From: an alpha proteobacterium SCGC AAA280-B11
GTDB taxonomy: Bacteria; Pseudomonadota; Alphaproteobacteria; Pelagibacterales; Pelagibacteraceae
Direction: 5' to 3'
DNA length: 43,562 nucleotides
Assembly: GCA_000371745.1 (NCBI GenBank)
Contig: AQUH01000001.1
Span: forward strand, 10,965-54,526
Shown here: piece after piece, positions 36,454 through 43,562 of the stretch
Position numbering within the stretch: the stretch's first letter is position 1
Layout: every line of letters begins with the position of its first letter
Program-made: the position numbers and the translations under genes
The notes under the pieces: generated by a model
What the model was told of the DNA's origin: nothing
What the model saw: only the letters and a program-made list of their open reading frames with translations
The model's database searches: none

Positions 36454-36929
36454 TTATTTTTTATTTTAAAAAGATCAATTATTACTAAACCAATAATTCC
36501 AATAGTTATAAAAATATCAGCAATATTAAAAGTAAACCAGTGAAAACTCTCATAATGGAGATCTATAAAATCTGGTACTGAATTATAATAATATCTATCA
36601 AATAAATTTCCAAGTGATCCTCCTAGAATTATAGAAACGAAAATTGACTCTAAATAATTTGATGAAACTAACATCCAGTAAATAAGAGTAAAATTAATCA
36701 TAGTTATTATTATTGAGATAATCACGTAAAGAAAAGTATGTTCTATCTGCAATATTCCAAAACCAATTCCACTATTCCAGGTTAAAGAAAAATTAAAAAA
36801 AGAATTAATATAAATTTCTAAAGAAGAATTGTTTAAAAGATTTTTTAAAATTAATATTTTTGAAACTCTATCAATCGCAAATAAAATAAATATAGAAATA
36901 AATAAATATAATTTTTTTTTACTCAGCAT
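36450..36929 (-). CDS. lspA: lipoprotein signal peptidase
   Basis: 159 residues and four membrane helices. LspA removes the signal peptide of lipoproteins after lipidation. Catalytic aspartates D120 (VPDFIDLHY) and D138 (FNIADIF) are present, with GGSLGNLFDR before them and WNSGIGFG in the first periplasmic loop. It is separated by 1 bp from ileS, an old and widespread ileS-lspA pairing. Confidence 0.96.
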   Translation of the reverse strand: MLSKKKLYLFISIFILFAIDRVSKILILKNLLNNSSLEIYINSFFNFSLTWNSGIGFGILQIEHTFLYVIISIIITMINFTLIYWMLVSSNYLESIFVSIILGGSLGNLFDRYYYNSVPDFIDLHYESFHWFTFNIADIFITIGIIGLVIIDLFKIKNK

Positions 36930-36930
36930 A

Positions 36931-39675
36931 TCAATTTTTTAACCCACAAATATCTCTATCGCATGGATTTTCTAAAATTTTCCAACAACGAGGACATTTT
37001 TTTCCTTGAGCTTTAGATATTTTAACAGCCACTCCTTCAATATCTTTCAAAGAAAAAAGATCATTCTGATTGTTAAAATTTAACGCCTTAGCTTCTGAAC
37101 ATATAAAAATCTCACTTAAGTCTTCTTCTTTAATAAGATTTAAATATTCATCTTTTAAATAAACAAAAACATTAGCTTCTAAACTAGAACCAATAATTTT
37201 TTTATTTCTAACATCTTCTATGGCCGCATTAACAACTTGTTTTATTTTTTTTATTCCACTCCACTTATTTTTAACCTCAGAATTATTCCAAACCAAGGGT
37301 ATAATTGGAAAATCTTGCAAATGAATACTCTTAGAATCTTTATTTTTAATTATCTGATAAGCCTCTTCTGCTGTAAACGCTAGAATTGGTGAGAACCATC
37401 TGAGTAAAAAATTAGTAAGAACATTTAATACTTCTAAACAATAATTTCTTCTTTTGCTATCCTGACTATCACAATAAAGAATATCTTTTTTTATATCAAA
37501 ATAAAAAGCTGATAAATCTAGAGTACAAAAATTTAACAACTCAACATATATTTTATGAAAATTGTAAGATTTTATGTAATCTCTAAATCGTAAATCTAAA
37601 TCATAAATCTGAGTTAAAATATATTTTTCTAACGATGATAATTTTAAATATTCTATTTTAGAAAAATCATTATTTAATAATTGATCATTTAAATTACCTA
37701 AAAGAAATCTGAGAGTATTTCTAATTTTTCTATAAGACTCAGCATGTTGATTTAAAATGGCTTTATCAATTTTTAAATCCTCTGAATAATCTGACGCAAC
37801 AACCCACAATCTAAGTATGTCTGCACCAAAATTTTTAATTACTTCTTCTGGTGCCACTACATTTCCTAAAGATTTAGACATTTTTTGACCTTTTCCATCG
37901 ACAACAAAACCATGACATAAAATACTCTGAAATGGAGCCGTTCCTCTAGTGCCACAAGACTCTAACAAAGAAGAATGAAACCATCCTCTGTGTTGATCTG
38001 ATCCTTCTAAATAAAGATTTGCTGGCCACGAAAGTTCAGGTCTTTTGTCCAAGACATAACTATGGGTAGATCCACTATCAAACCAAACCTCGACGATATC
38101 TTTGACTTGCTCATAATCGCCAGCGTTGTAATCTTTTCCCAAAAAATCTTGTGGACTTCTTACAAACCAAGAATCGCTACCTTCGTCCTCGAATATTTTT
38201 GCTATATTCTCTAGTACTCTTTCATCAGTTAAAGGTTTTCCTGTTTTTTTTGTAATAAATATTGGTAACGGCACACCCCAAACTCTTTGTCTAGAAACGC
38301 ACCAATCAGGTCTTGTTTCTATCATTGATTTTAATCTATTTTGTCCCACGCCTGGATAAAATTTAGTATTACCAATTGCCATTATAGATTTTTTTCTAAG
38401 ATCATTTGTTTCCATAGAAATAAACCATTGCGGTGTGGCTCTATGAACTAGTGGCGCTTTAGATCTCCATGAATGCGGGTAGCTATGCTTTAATTTATCT
38501 TTGCCTAATAATCTTGATAAATTAGATAATTCATTAATAATTATTTCATCTGCTTTAAAAATATGAATTCCCGAAAATTTAATAATGTTTTTTGTGTAAT
38601 GTCCCTTGTCATCGATTGTATCGAATGCTTGAATATTATTATTTAAACACAAATAATAATCATCTGGTCCATGACTTGGTGCACAATGAACAATTCCTGT
38701 GCCTTGCTCTAAATTTACAAAAGCTGCATCAAGCATTGGAACATCAAAGCTATATCCGATGTCTTTGAATGGATGGTAACAAATAATATTTTTTAATTCT
38801 AACCCTGAAAAATTTTCTATAACTTCATGCTGCTTAATCGCACAATCTGATAAAACTTTGTTTAATAATTTTTCTGCTACAATAATTTTTTCATTATTAT
38901 TAATTTTTACAAGCGAGTAATTAATTTTATTATTAAAAGCTAAAGCTCTATTGCAAGGAATAGTCCAAGGAGTTGTCGTCCAAATAACTACACTACTATT
39001 AATAAATTTTTCAGGTCCAGATTTAATTAAAAATTTTGCATAAATTGTATTTGAGACATGATCATAATATTCAACTTCTGCATCAGCTAATGCTGTTGAC
39101 TCAACTACTGACCATAAAACTGGTTTGAACCCTCTGTACAATCCTCCATTAACTATAAATTTACTAATTTCTCTTGTTATTTGAGCCTCGGAAGATTTAC
39201 TCATGGTAGTGTAGTAATTCTTCCAGTCCCCATTAACGCCTAATCTGCTAAATTCTTGCTTTTGAATATCGATCCAATGTTCCGCAAACTCTCTACATTC
39301 TTTTCTAAATTCATTAACTGGGACTGCATCTTTATTTTTTCCTTTTTTTTTATACTCTTCTTCTACTTTCCATTCTATCGGTAGGCCATGGCAGTCCCAT
39401 CCTGGAACATAAGGTGCATCTTTCCCAGTCATCTGATTAAATCTTACAACAATATCTTTTAAAATTTTGTTTAATGCTGTTCCAATATGAATATGTCCAT
39501 TTGCATAGGGAGGACCATCATGCAAAATAAATTTTTCTCGACCTTTGCTATTAGATCTTAATTCTTGGTAAAGATTAATTTGCTCCCATAATTTAATTAT
39601 CTCTGGCTCTTTTGTGGGCAAATTAGCCTTCATGGGAAATGAGGTTGCGGGAAGATTTATTTTAATTTCTGACAT
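36931..39675 (-). CDS. ileS: isoleucyl-tRNA synthetase
   Basis: 914 residues, full length. HIHIG at 61-65 is the class I HIGH motif; GQKMSKSLGN at about 600 is KMSKS. The editing domain (WTTTPWTIPCNRALAF) lies between them. The C-terminal zinc site has C894, C897, C905 and C910. No T-box or tRNA-like leader precedes it; its start lies 14 nt inside ribF, so it depends on the upstream transcript. Confidence 0.97.
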   Translation of the reverse strand: MSEIKINLPATSFPMKANLPTKEPEIIKLWEQINLYQELRSNSKGREKFILHDGPPYANGHIHIGTALNKILKDIVVRFNQMTGKDAPYVPGWDCHGLPIEWKVEEEYKKKGKNKDAVPVNEFRKECREFAEHWIDIQKQEFSRLGVNGDWKNYYTTMSKSSEAQITREISKFIVNGGLYRGFKPVLWSVVESTALADAEVEYYDHVSNTIYAKFLIKSGPEKFINSSVVIWTTTPWTIPCNRALAFNNKINYSLVKINNNEKIIVAEKLLNKVLSDCAIKQHEVIENFSGLELKNIICYHPFKDIGYSFDVPMLDAAFVNLEQGTGIVHCAPSHGPDDYYLCLNNNIQAFDTIDDKGHYTKNIIKFSGIHIFKADEIIINELSNLSRLLGKDKLKHSYPHSWRSKAPLVHRATPQWFISMETNDLRKKSIMAIGNTKFYPGVGQNRLKSMIETRPDWCVSRQRVWGVPLPIFITKKTGKPLTDERVLENIAKIFEDEGSDSWFVRSPQDFLGKDYNAGDYEQVKDIVEVWFDSGSTHSYVLDKRPELSWPANLYLEGSDQHRGWFHSSLLESCGTRGTAPFQSILCHGFVVDGKGQKMSKSLGNVVAPEEVIKNFGADILRLWVVASDYSEDLKIDKAILNQHAESYRKIRNTLRFLLGNLNDQLLNNDFSKIEYLKLSSLEKYILTQIYDLDLRFRDYIKSYNFHKIYVELLNFCTLDLSAFYFDIKKDILYCDSQDSKRRNYCLEVLNVLTNFLLRWFSPILAFTAEEAYQIIKNKDSKSIHLQDFPIIPLVWNNSEVKNKWSGIKKIKQVVNAAIEDVRNKKIIGSSLEANVFVYLKDEYLNLIKEEDLSEIFICSEAKALNFNNQNDLFSLKDIEGVAVKISKAQGKKCPRCWKILENPCDRDICGLKN

Positions 39676-40594
39676 ATTTTTTTTTTAAACTAATTTTAGC
39701 AACTTTAATATCTTTCTTAATTTGACGAATTAACATCTGACTATTCTCAAATTTTTTCTCTTTTCTAATAAAATCAATAAATAAAACTTTAACATTCTTA
39801 TTATAAAAATTATGATTTTTTCCAAAAATATTAACCTCTAAAACTGGCTCAGATTTGCCAAAAGTTGGTCTTACTCCATAATTTGCAATTCCGTTATAAG
39901 TTCTTTCATTAAAAATTAATTTCACAGCATAAACCCCAAACAATGGCTTAATTTGATTAAAAATTTTAATATTTGCTGTTGGGAAACCTATTCTTCTTCC
40001 AATCTTTTTTCCTTTAATAACCATTCCAGAAACCAACCATGGTCTGCCTAACATTTTATTAACTAAACTAATTTTTCCAGATTGAATAAGGTCTCTAATT
40101 TTAGATGAAGAAATCTTCTGATTTTTAAATTTTCTAAAGTTAATTACAAATATTTTAAAATTATATTTTTGTGAAACTTTTTTTAAAAAAGAAGTATCGC
40201 CTTTTCTTTTAAATCCAAACTTAAAATCCTCACCTATAAATATGTTAGAAACTTTTAATTTGTTAAAAAGAATATTTTTAACAAAGTTTTCATGGCTAAT
40301 CTTAGAAAAATTATAATTAAAATTTTGCTTAATAATAAAATCTGTACGAAATTTTTTTATAAAATCTAGTTTATCATTAGTATTTAAAATTCTATTATCA
40401 GTCTTACTAAAAAAATCTTTTGGTAACGGGTCAAAAGTAAGAATTCCAAATGTTTTTTTAAACTTTCTTGAAAAATTGTAAGCTTTTTTTAGAAGTGCTT
40501 GATGACCAAGATGAATACCGTCAAAATTTCCTATTGCTAAAAAAGAATTTAAAAATTTTTTATTAACAGAATTAGTATTATTATAAATCTTCAT
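39662..40594 (-). CDS. ribF: bifunctional riboflavin kinase/FAD synthetase
   Basis: 310 residues, normal length. The N-terminal FMN adenylyltransferase domain has GNFDGIHLGH at 22-31 and SSSKIRDLI near 160. The C-terminal riboflavin kinase domain has GRRIGFPTANI and GIANYGVRPTF. It converts riboflavin to FMN and FAD. FAD is used by the monooxygenase here. It follows the HAD gene directly (0 bp), with ileS overlapping its 3' end. Confidence 0.95.
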   Translation of the reverse strand: MKIYNNTNSVNKKFLNSFLAIGNFDGIHLGHQALLKKAYNFSRKFKKTFGILTFDPLPKDFFSKTDNRILNTNDKLDFIKKFRTDFIIKQNFNYNFSKISHENFVKNILFNKLKVSNIFIGEDFKFGFKRKGDTSFLKKVSQKYNFKIFVINFRKFKNQKISSSKIRDLIQSGKISLVNKMLGRPWLVSGMVIKGKKIGRRIGFPTANIKIFNQIKPLFGVYAVKLIFNERTYNGIANYGVRPTFGKSEPVLEVNIFGKNHNFYNKNVKVLFIDFIRKEKKFENSQMLIRQIKKDIKVAKISLKKKYVRN

Positions 40595-41443
40595 CTACCA
40601 AGTCAGTTCATTCTGAAAATAATTAATCTTACAATTTTTATTGAACACAAATTTAGCAAGATTAGTACTATGATTATTCCATTCAGATTTATGAATACCC
40701 CCTGCTATAAATAAATTCTTAACATTGAGATTATTTGCGCCTAAAATATCAGTATTTAAATTATCACCTATCGCAAGTATTTTATTTTTTTTAATTTTTT
40801 TTTTGTATTTTTTTTTTAAAATCTTGAAAATATACTCATAAAAATATTTATAAGGTTTTCCAAAGTACTGAACTTTACCACCCATGTTTTCATATAGCTT
40901 GGCAATAGAACCTGCGCAATACTCAACAACATTTCCTCTATGAACAATTAAATCTGGATTTGCACAAATCATTTTTAATTTTCTATTATTTATTTTTTTT
41001 AAAATTGGATAATATTTTTTAATACTGTCTTTGTTATTGTTAACACCTGTGCAAATCACAAAATCCGCTTTATTTAATGAAGTTTTTTTTAAACTTAAAT
41101 TACTAAATAAACTTTCATCTCTTTTTGGTCCAAGATGATAAAATGACTTGTTTTTATAATTATTCTTCAAATAAGAGCGAGTTACATCGCCTGATGTAAT
41201 TAATAAATGATAAAAACTTTTACTAAAATTAATTTTTTTTAGAAATTTTTGAACATCGTAATTTGGTCTTGGTGCATTTGAGATAAGTATAATTTTCTTA
41301 TTTTTTTTTATATTTTTTAATGCTTTCAGCGCCTCAGAATAGCATTGCACACCATTGTGAATTACACCCCAAAGATCAAAGAAGAATATATCAAAACTTG
41401 AATAAATTTTATTTAACCCTCTTAAAAAAACAGGATTATTCAT
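40595..41443 (-). CDS. HAD-superfamily hydrolase, TIGR01459-type
   Basis: 282 residues, HAD subfamily IIA (NagD-like) with a C2 cap. Motif I is FFFDLWGVIHNG. The nucleophile D23 is kept, but the usual second Asp is W25. Motif II is ILISNAPRP, motif III Lys is in FGKPYKYFY, and motif IV is GDNLNTDILGA. The DxWGV form is, as far as I recall, typical of TIGR01459 proteins. It lies directly before ribF, as in other alphaproteobacteria, which hints at a flavin-pathway phosphatase. That is inference and the substrate is unknown. Confidence 0.85.
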   Translation of the reverse strand: MNNPVFLRGLNKIYSSFDIFFFDLWGVIHNGVQCYSEALKALKNIKKNKKIILISNAPRPNYDVQKFLKKINFSKSFYHLLITSGDVTRSYLKNNYKNKSFYHLGPKRDESLFSNLSLKKTSLNKADFVICTGVNNNKDSIKKYYPILKKINNRKLKMICANPDLIVHRGNVVEYCAGSIAKLYENMGGKVQYFGKPYKYFYEYIFKILKKKYKKKIKKNKILAIGDNLNTDILGANNLNVKNLFIAGGIHKSEWNNHSTNLAKFVFNKNCKINYFQNELTW

Positions 41444-41454
41444 AAATTTAAATA

Positions 41455-42816
41455 TTATTGAGTAGAATTAATTGTCTTTTTTAATTTTTCTACAATTAAA
41501 TCTATTTCTTGTTTTTTTATAATTAAAGAAGGGGACAATGCAATAATGTCTCCCGTTACCCTTACAAATAATTTTTGATCTTTAAAAGCTTCACAAAGAA
41601 CATTGTATGCTCTTCTTGATGGTTTGCCTGAAATTGGTTCTACTTCTACCGCTCCTATTAGTCCAAGATTCCTTATATCAATTATATGCTTAGTACCTTT
41701 TAACGAATGTAAAGCATCTTCCCAATATTTTGCAATTTCTGATGCTCTATCTAATAAATTTTCTTTCTTATATAAATCAAGCGTTGCAATTGCAGCGGCA
41801 CACGCTAATGGATGTGCTGAATAAGTATATCCATGAAAAAATTCAATAATTTTAGGATCTCCATTCATAAAAGTTTTATAAATTTTATCTGAAACAAAAG
41901 TTGCGGCCATTGGTACAGTCCCGCTAGTCAATCCTTTTGCTATAGTCATTAAGTCAGGTTCAATATTAAAAAAATCTGCGGCAAATGCTTTTCCTAATCT
42001 TCCAAAGCCAGTGATCACTTCATCAAATATTAAAATTATATCGTTATCAGTACAAATCTTTCTTAGTTTTTCTAAATAGCCAACAGGCGGAATTAAAACT
42101 CCTGTTGAACCAGCAACTGGCTCAACAATAACTGCTGCAATATTAGCTGCGCCATGCTTTTCAATTTGTTTTAATAAATCATCAGCTAAATGAGCTCCCC
42201 ATGCTGGTTGTCCTTTAGAATATGAATTATGTTCAAGATTATGTGTGTGCGGAAGATGATAAACGTCTGGTAAAAATCTTTCAAATTGCTTTTTGTTATT
42301 AATTATGCCTCCTACTGATAATCCTCCAAAACCTGTTCCGTGATAACCTCTTTCACGACCTATTAAAATTCTTTTTGATGGTTGTCCAATTGCTCTAAAA
42401 TAAGCTAAAGCAATTTTTAAAGCTGTTTCAACCGCCTCTGAACCAGAGTTACTATAAAAAACATAGTTTAGATTTTCTGGTGAAATATCTGTTAACTTAT
42501 TACTTAATTCAAAAGCTTTATAATGACCGGATTGAAAAGAAGGAACGAAATCTAACTCAGCGGCTTGCTCTTGAATTGCTTTTACAATCTCTTCTCTGTT
42601 GTGTCCTGCGTTACAACACCACAAACCTGCGACTGCATCTAAAATTTTATCTCCATTTGGAGTGTAATAGTACATACCTTTAGATTTTGAAATTATTCTT
42701 GGGTCTGCTTTAAAATCTTGATTAGCGGTAAAAGGCATCCAGAATGCCTCTAGATCATTAGGCTTATAATTAGTCTTTTGATTTTGATCTTTAGCTAAGT
42801 CGTTGTTTAAGCTCAT
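41455..42816 (-). CDS. class III aminotransferase (omega-amino acid:pyruvate type)
   Basis: 453 residues. PLP fold type I, class III. FWMPFTANQDF at the N-terminus, GLWCCNAGHN, the SGSEAVETALKIA phosphate site at 124-136, D265 in LIFDEVITGFGR and K294 in TIAKGLTSG are present. The blocks RERGYHGTGFGGLSVGG and EFFHGYTYSAHPLACAAA are close to beta-alanine/omega-amino acid:pyruvate aminotransferase. Taurine or polyamine use cannot be excluded. The leader holds a 14-bp palindrome. It is the first gene of the minus-strand run down to pgi. Confidence 0.85.
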   Translation of the reverse strand: MSLNNDLAKDQNQKTNYKPNDLEAFWMPFTANQDFKADPRIISKSKGMYYYTPNGDKILDAVAGLWCCNAGHNREEIVKAIQEQAAELDFVPSFQSGHYKAFELSNKLTDISPENLNYVFYSNSGSEAVETALKIALAYFRAIGQPSKRILIGRERGYHGTGFGGLSVGGIINNKKQFERFLPDVYHLPHTHNLEHNSYSKGQPAWGAHLADDLLKQIEKHGAANIAAVIVEPVAGSTGVLIPPVGYLEKLRKICTDNDIILIFDEVITGFGRLGKAFAADFFNIEPDLMTIAKGLTSGTVPMAATFVSDKIYKTFMNGDPKIIEFFHGYTYSAHPLACAAAIATLDLYKKENLLDRASEIAKYWEDALHSLKGTKHIIDIRNLGLIGAVEVEPISGKPSRRAYNVLCEAFKDQKLFVRVTGDIIALSPSLIIKKQEIDLIVEKLKKTINSTQ

Positions 42817-42824
42817 AAGAGCTG

Positions 42825-42838
42825 TACTTTATAAAGTA
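42825..42838. promoter_or_regulatory. 14-bp palindrome upstream of the aminotransferase
   Basis: TACTTTATAAAGTA is perfectly self-complementary. It lies 8 bp before the minus-strand ATG at 42816, a good place for a repressor site. The regulator is unknown. Confidence 0.45.
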
Positions 42839-42921
42839 TAATTTTAGATCTTCCATATAAATTAGGTCAAAAAAAACTAATAAAATATAGCGTTTTAGCT
42901 ATTTTATTGTACTATGCACCC

Positions 42922-42952
42922 CTTGAAATTTAATAGAGCAGTCATCATATAG
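42922..42952 (+). promoter_or_regulatory. candidate sigma-32 (RpoH) promoter of groESL
   Basis: CTTGAAA at 42922-42928 matches the heat-shock -35 box. CATCATATAG at 42943-42952, about 17-20 bp downstream of CTTG, can serve as the -10. Alphaproteobacterial RpoH promoters are CTTG followed by about 17-18 bp and CYTAT-like sequence. The -10 match is partial. The position before groES supports the call. Confidence 0.5.
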
Positions 42953-42958
42953 CGTCAG

Positions 42959-42972
42959 GTACATTGTTGTAC
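42959..42972 (+). promoter_or_regulatory. small inverted repeat in the groES leader
   Basis: GTACA (42959-42963)-TTGT-TGTAC (42968-42972), a 5-bp perfect repeat in the expected 5' leader. It could be a short hairpin or a protein site. It has no CIRCE similarity. Confidence 0.4.
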
Positions 42973-43018
42973 GAAGTTATATTTTAACTAACAACTAATT
43001 TTACGGAGAATTAAATTA

Positions 43019-43315
43019 ATGAACTTTAGACCTTTACACGATCGCGTTCTTGTTCAGCCTTTGGATGGAGAAGAAAAAACAGCAGGCGGAATAATTATAC
43101 CAGACACAGCAAAAGAAAAACCTTCTGAAGGAAAAGTTATTGCTGTTGGACCTGGAGCAAAAACTGAAGATGGAAAAATTTTACCAATGGAAGTTAAAGT
43201 TGGAGACCTTGTTCTATTTGGAAAATGGTCAGGAACAGAAGTTAAAATTGACGGCGTGGAATATAGCATCATGAAAGAGTCTGACATCATGGGCATCATG
43301 TCTAAGAAAAAATAA
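43019..43315 (+). CDS. groES: co-chaperonin GroES
   Basis: 98 residues, full length. [33 protein letters not shown] in its first and last parts is typical; it contains the mobile loop that docks on Gro[34 protein letters not shown] and MGIMSKK end the protein. It forms the lid of the folding chamber. Shine-Dalgarno GGAG is at 43005-43008. It leads groESL. Confidence 0.98.
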   Translation: MNFRPLHDRVLVQPLDGEEKTAGGIIIPDTAKEKPSEGKVIAVGPGAKTEDGKILPMEVKVGDLVLFGKWSGTEVKIDGVEYSIMKESDIMGIMSKKK

Positions 43316-43326
43316 ATTAAATATAA

Positions 43327-43562
<236 letters not shown>

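Larger units (their letters stand above)
42817..43018. other. divergent control region between the aminotransferase and groES
   Basis: At 202 bp this is the largest gap in the window. It holds, from left to right, a 14-bp palindrome near the aminotransferase start, an ATAGC-N6-GCTAT repeat (42887-42902) with AT flanks, a CTTGAAA heat-shock -35-like box, a GTACA/TGTAC inverted repeat, and GGAG at 43005-43008 for groES (spacer 10). No CIRCE element (TTAGCACTC-N9-GAGTGCTAA) is seen. No short gene was recognised. Confidence 0.6.

Noticed and set aside
42887-42902. ATAGC-N6-GCTAT as an intrinsic terminator
   Set aside because: The stem is only 5 bp and lies in a divergent region where no transcript is expected to end.

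Overview
The window is a gene-dense, strongly AT-rich stretch (roughly 70% A+T by eye) of a bacterial chromosome. About fifty genes sit end to end, usually with 0-20 bp gaps or short overlaps. No mobile element, CRISPR array, rRNA or tRNA was found. The gene neighbourhoods are typically alphaproteobacterial: mutY-dciA(DUF721)-dsbA-like-smc, a detached Fo operon with both b' and b subunits, ispH-thrB-rnhA, ctaC-ctaD-ctaB-(small ORF)-ctaG-ctaE-SURF1-thrC, xseA-DUF2093-M23, HAD-ribF-ileS-lspA-DUF3035, and a CcrM-type methyltransferase. With the low GC and extreme compaction, this points to a streamlined marine lineage such as Pelagibacterales (SAR11) or a close neighbour. That placement is inference, since no rRNA marker lies in the window.

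Layout. 1-5.8 kb: start of a secreted protein (minus), a cysteine-free uracil-DNA-glycosylase-like protein, rnhB and ccrM on plus; a flavin monooxygenase and mutY on minus; dciA and a DsbA-like thioredoxin on plus. 5.8-8.5 kb: a short SMC ATPase. 8.5-10.8 kb: Fo ATP synthase genes atpI-B-E-F'-F, with atpF split by a frameshift at an A9 run. 10.8-13.6 kb: a CDGSH iron-sulfur protein (minus), then ispH-thrB-rnhA. 13.6-20.4 kb (minus): aa3-type cytochrome c oxidase operon with its assembly factors, ending in thrC, including a 35-codon membrane protein between ctaB and ctaG. 20.5-24.9 kb: tldD, rsmE (minus), ubiA, pmbA. 24.9-29.7 kb: a lipid A/Kdo module (MsbA-like ABC transporter, waaA, lpxK, lpxL-like acyltransferase). 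29.7-31.9 kb (minus): M23 peptidase, DUF2093, xseA. 31.9-34.9 kb: purD, a tadA-like deaminase (minus), rluB-like, rsmD. 34.9-42.8 kb (minus): short pgi, DUF3035 lipoprotein, lspA, ileS, ribF, HAD hydrolase, class III aminotransferase. 43.0 kb to the end: groES and the start of groEL behind a candidate heat-shock promoter.

How the genes work together. The window combines respiratory energy conservation (oxidase, Fo, quinone prenylation), envelope building (lipid A, lipoprotein signal peptidase with a likely client, LytM-type peptidase) and genome maintenance (MutY, RNases HI and HII, ExoVII, DciA, SMC, CcrM).

Most worth a second look: (1) the ~880-residue SMC has complete head motifs but no hinge that I can recognise; (2) atpF is interrupted at A9, although several neighbours carry A9-A11 runs in frame; (3) six of seven convergent gene pairs overlap at their 3' ends, three through a shared TTAA; (4) two divergent pairs start at or next to the same palindrome (CCATGG for mutY/dciA, ATTCAT-T-ATGAAT for tadA/rluB); (5) atpE and groEL have near-identical strong ribosome-binding sites not noticed elsewhere, and atpE is followed by an A/T-only hairpin; (6) there is a CoxF-position microprotein; (7) palindromes precede ctaC/tldD, the aminotransferase and groES. 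I found no clearly new multi-gene system. The novelty candidates are variants of core machinery.
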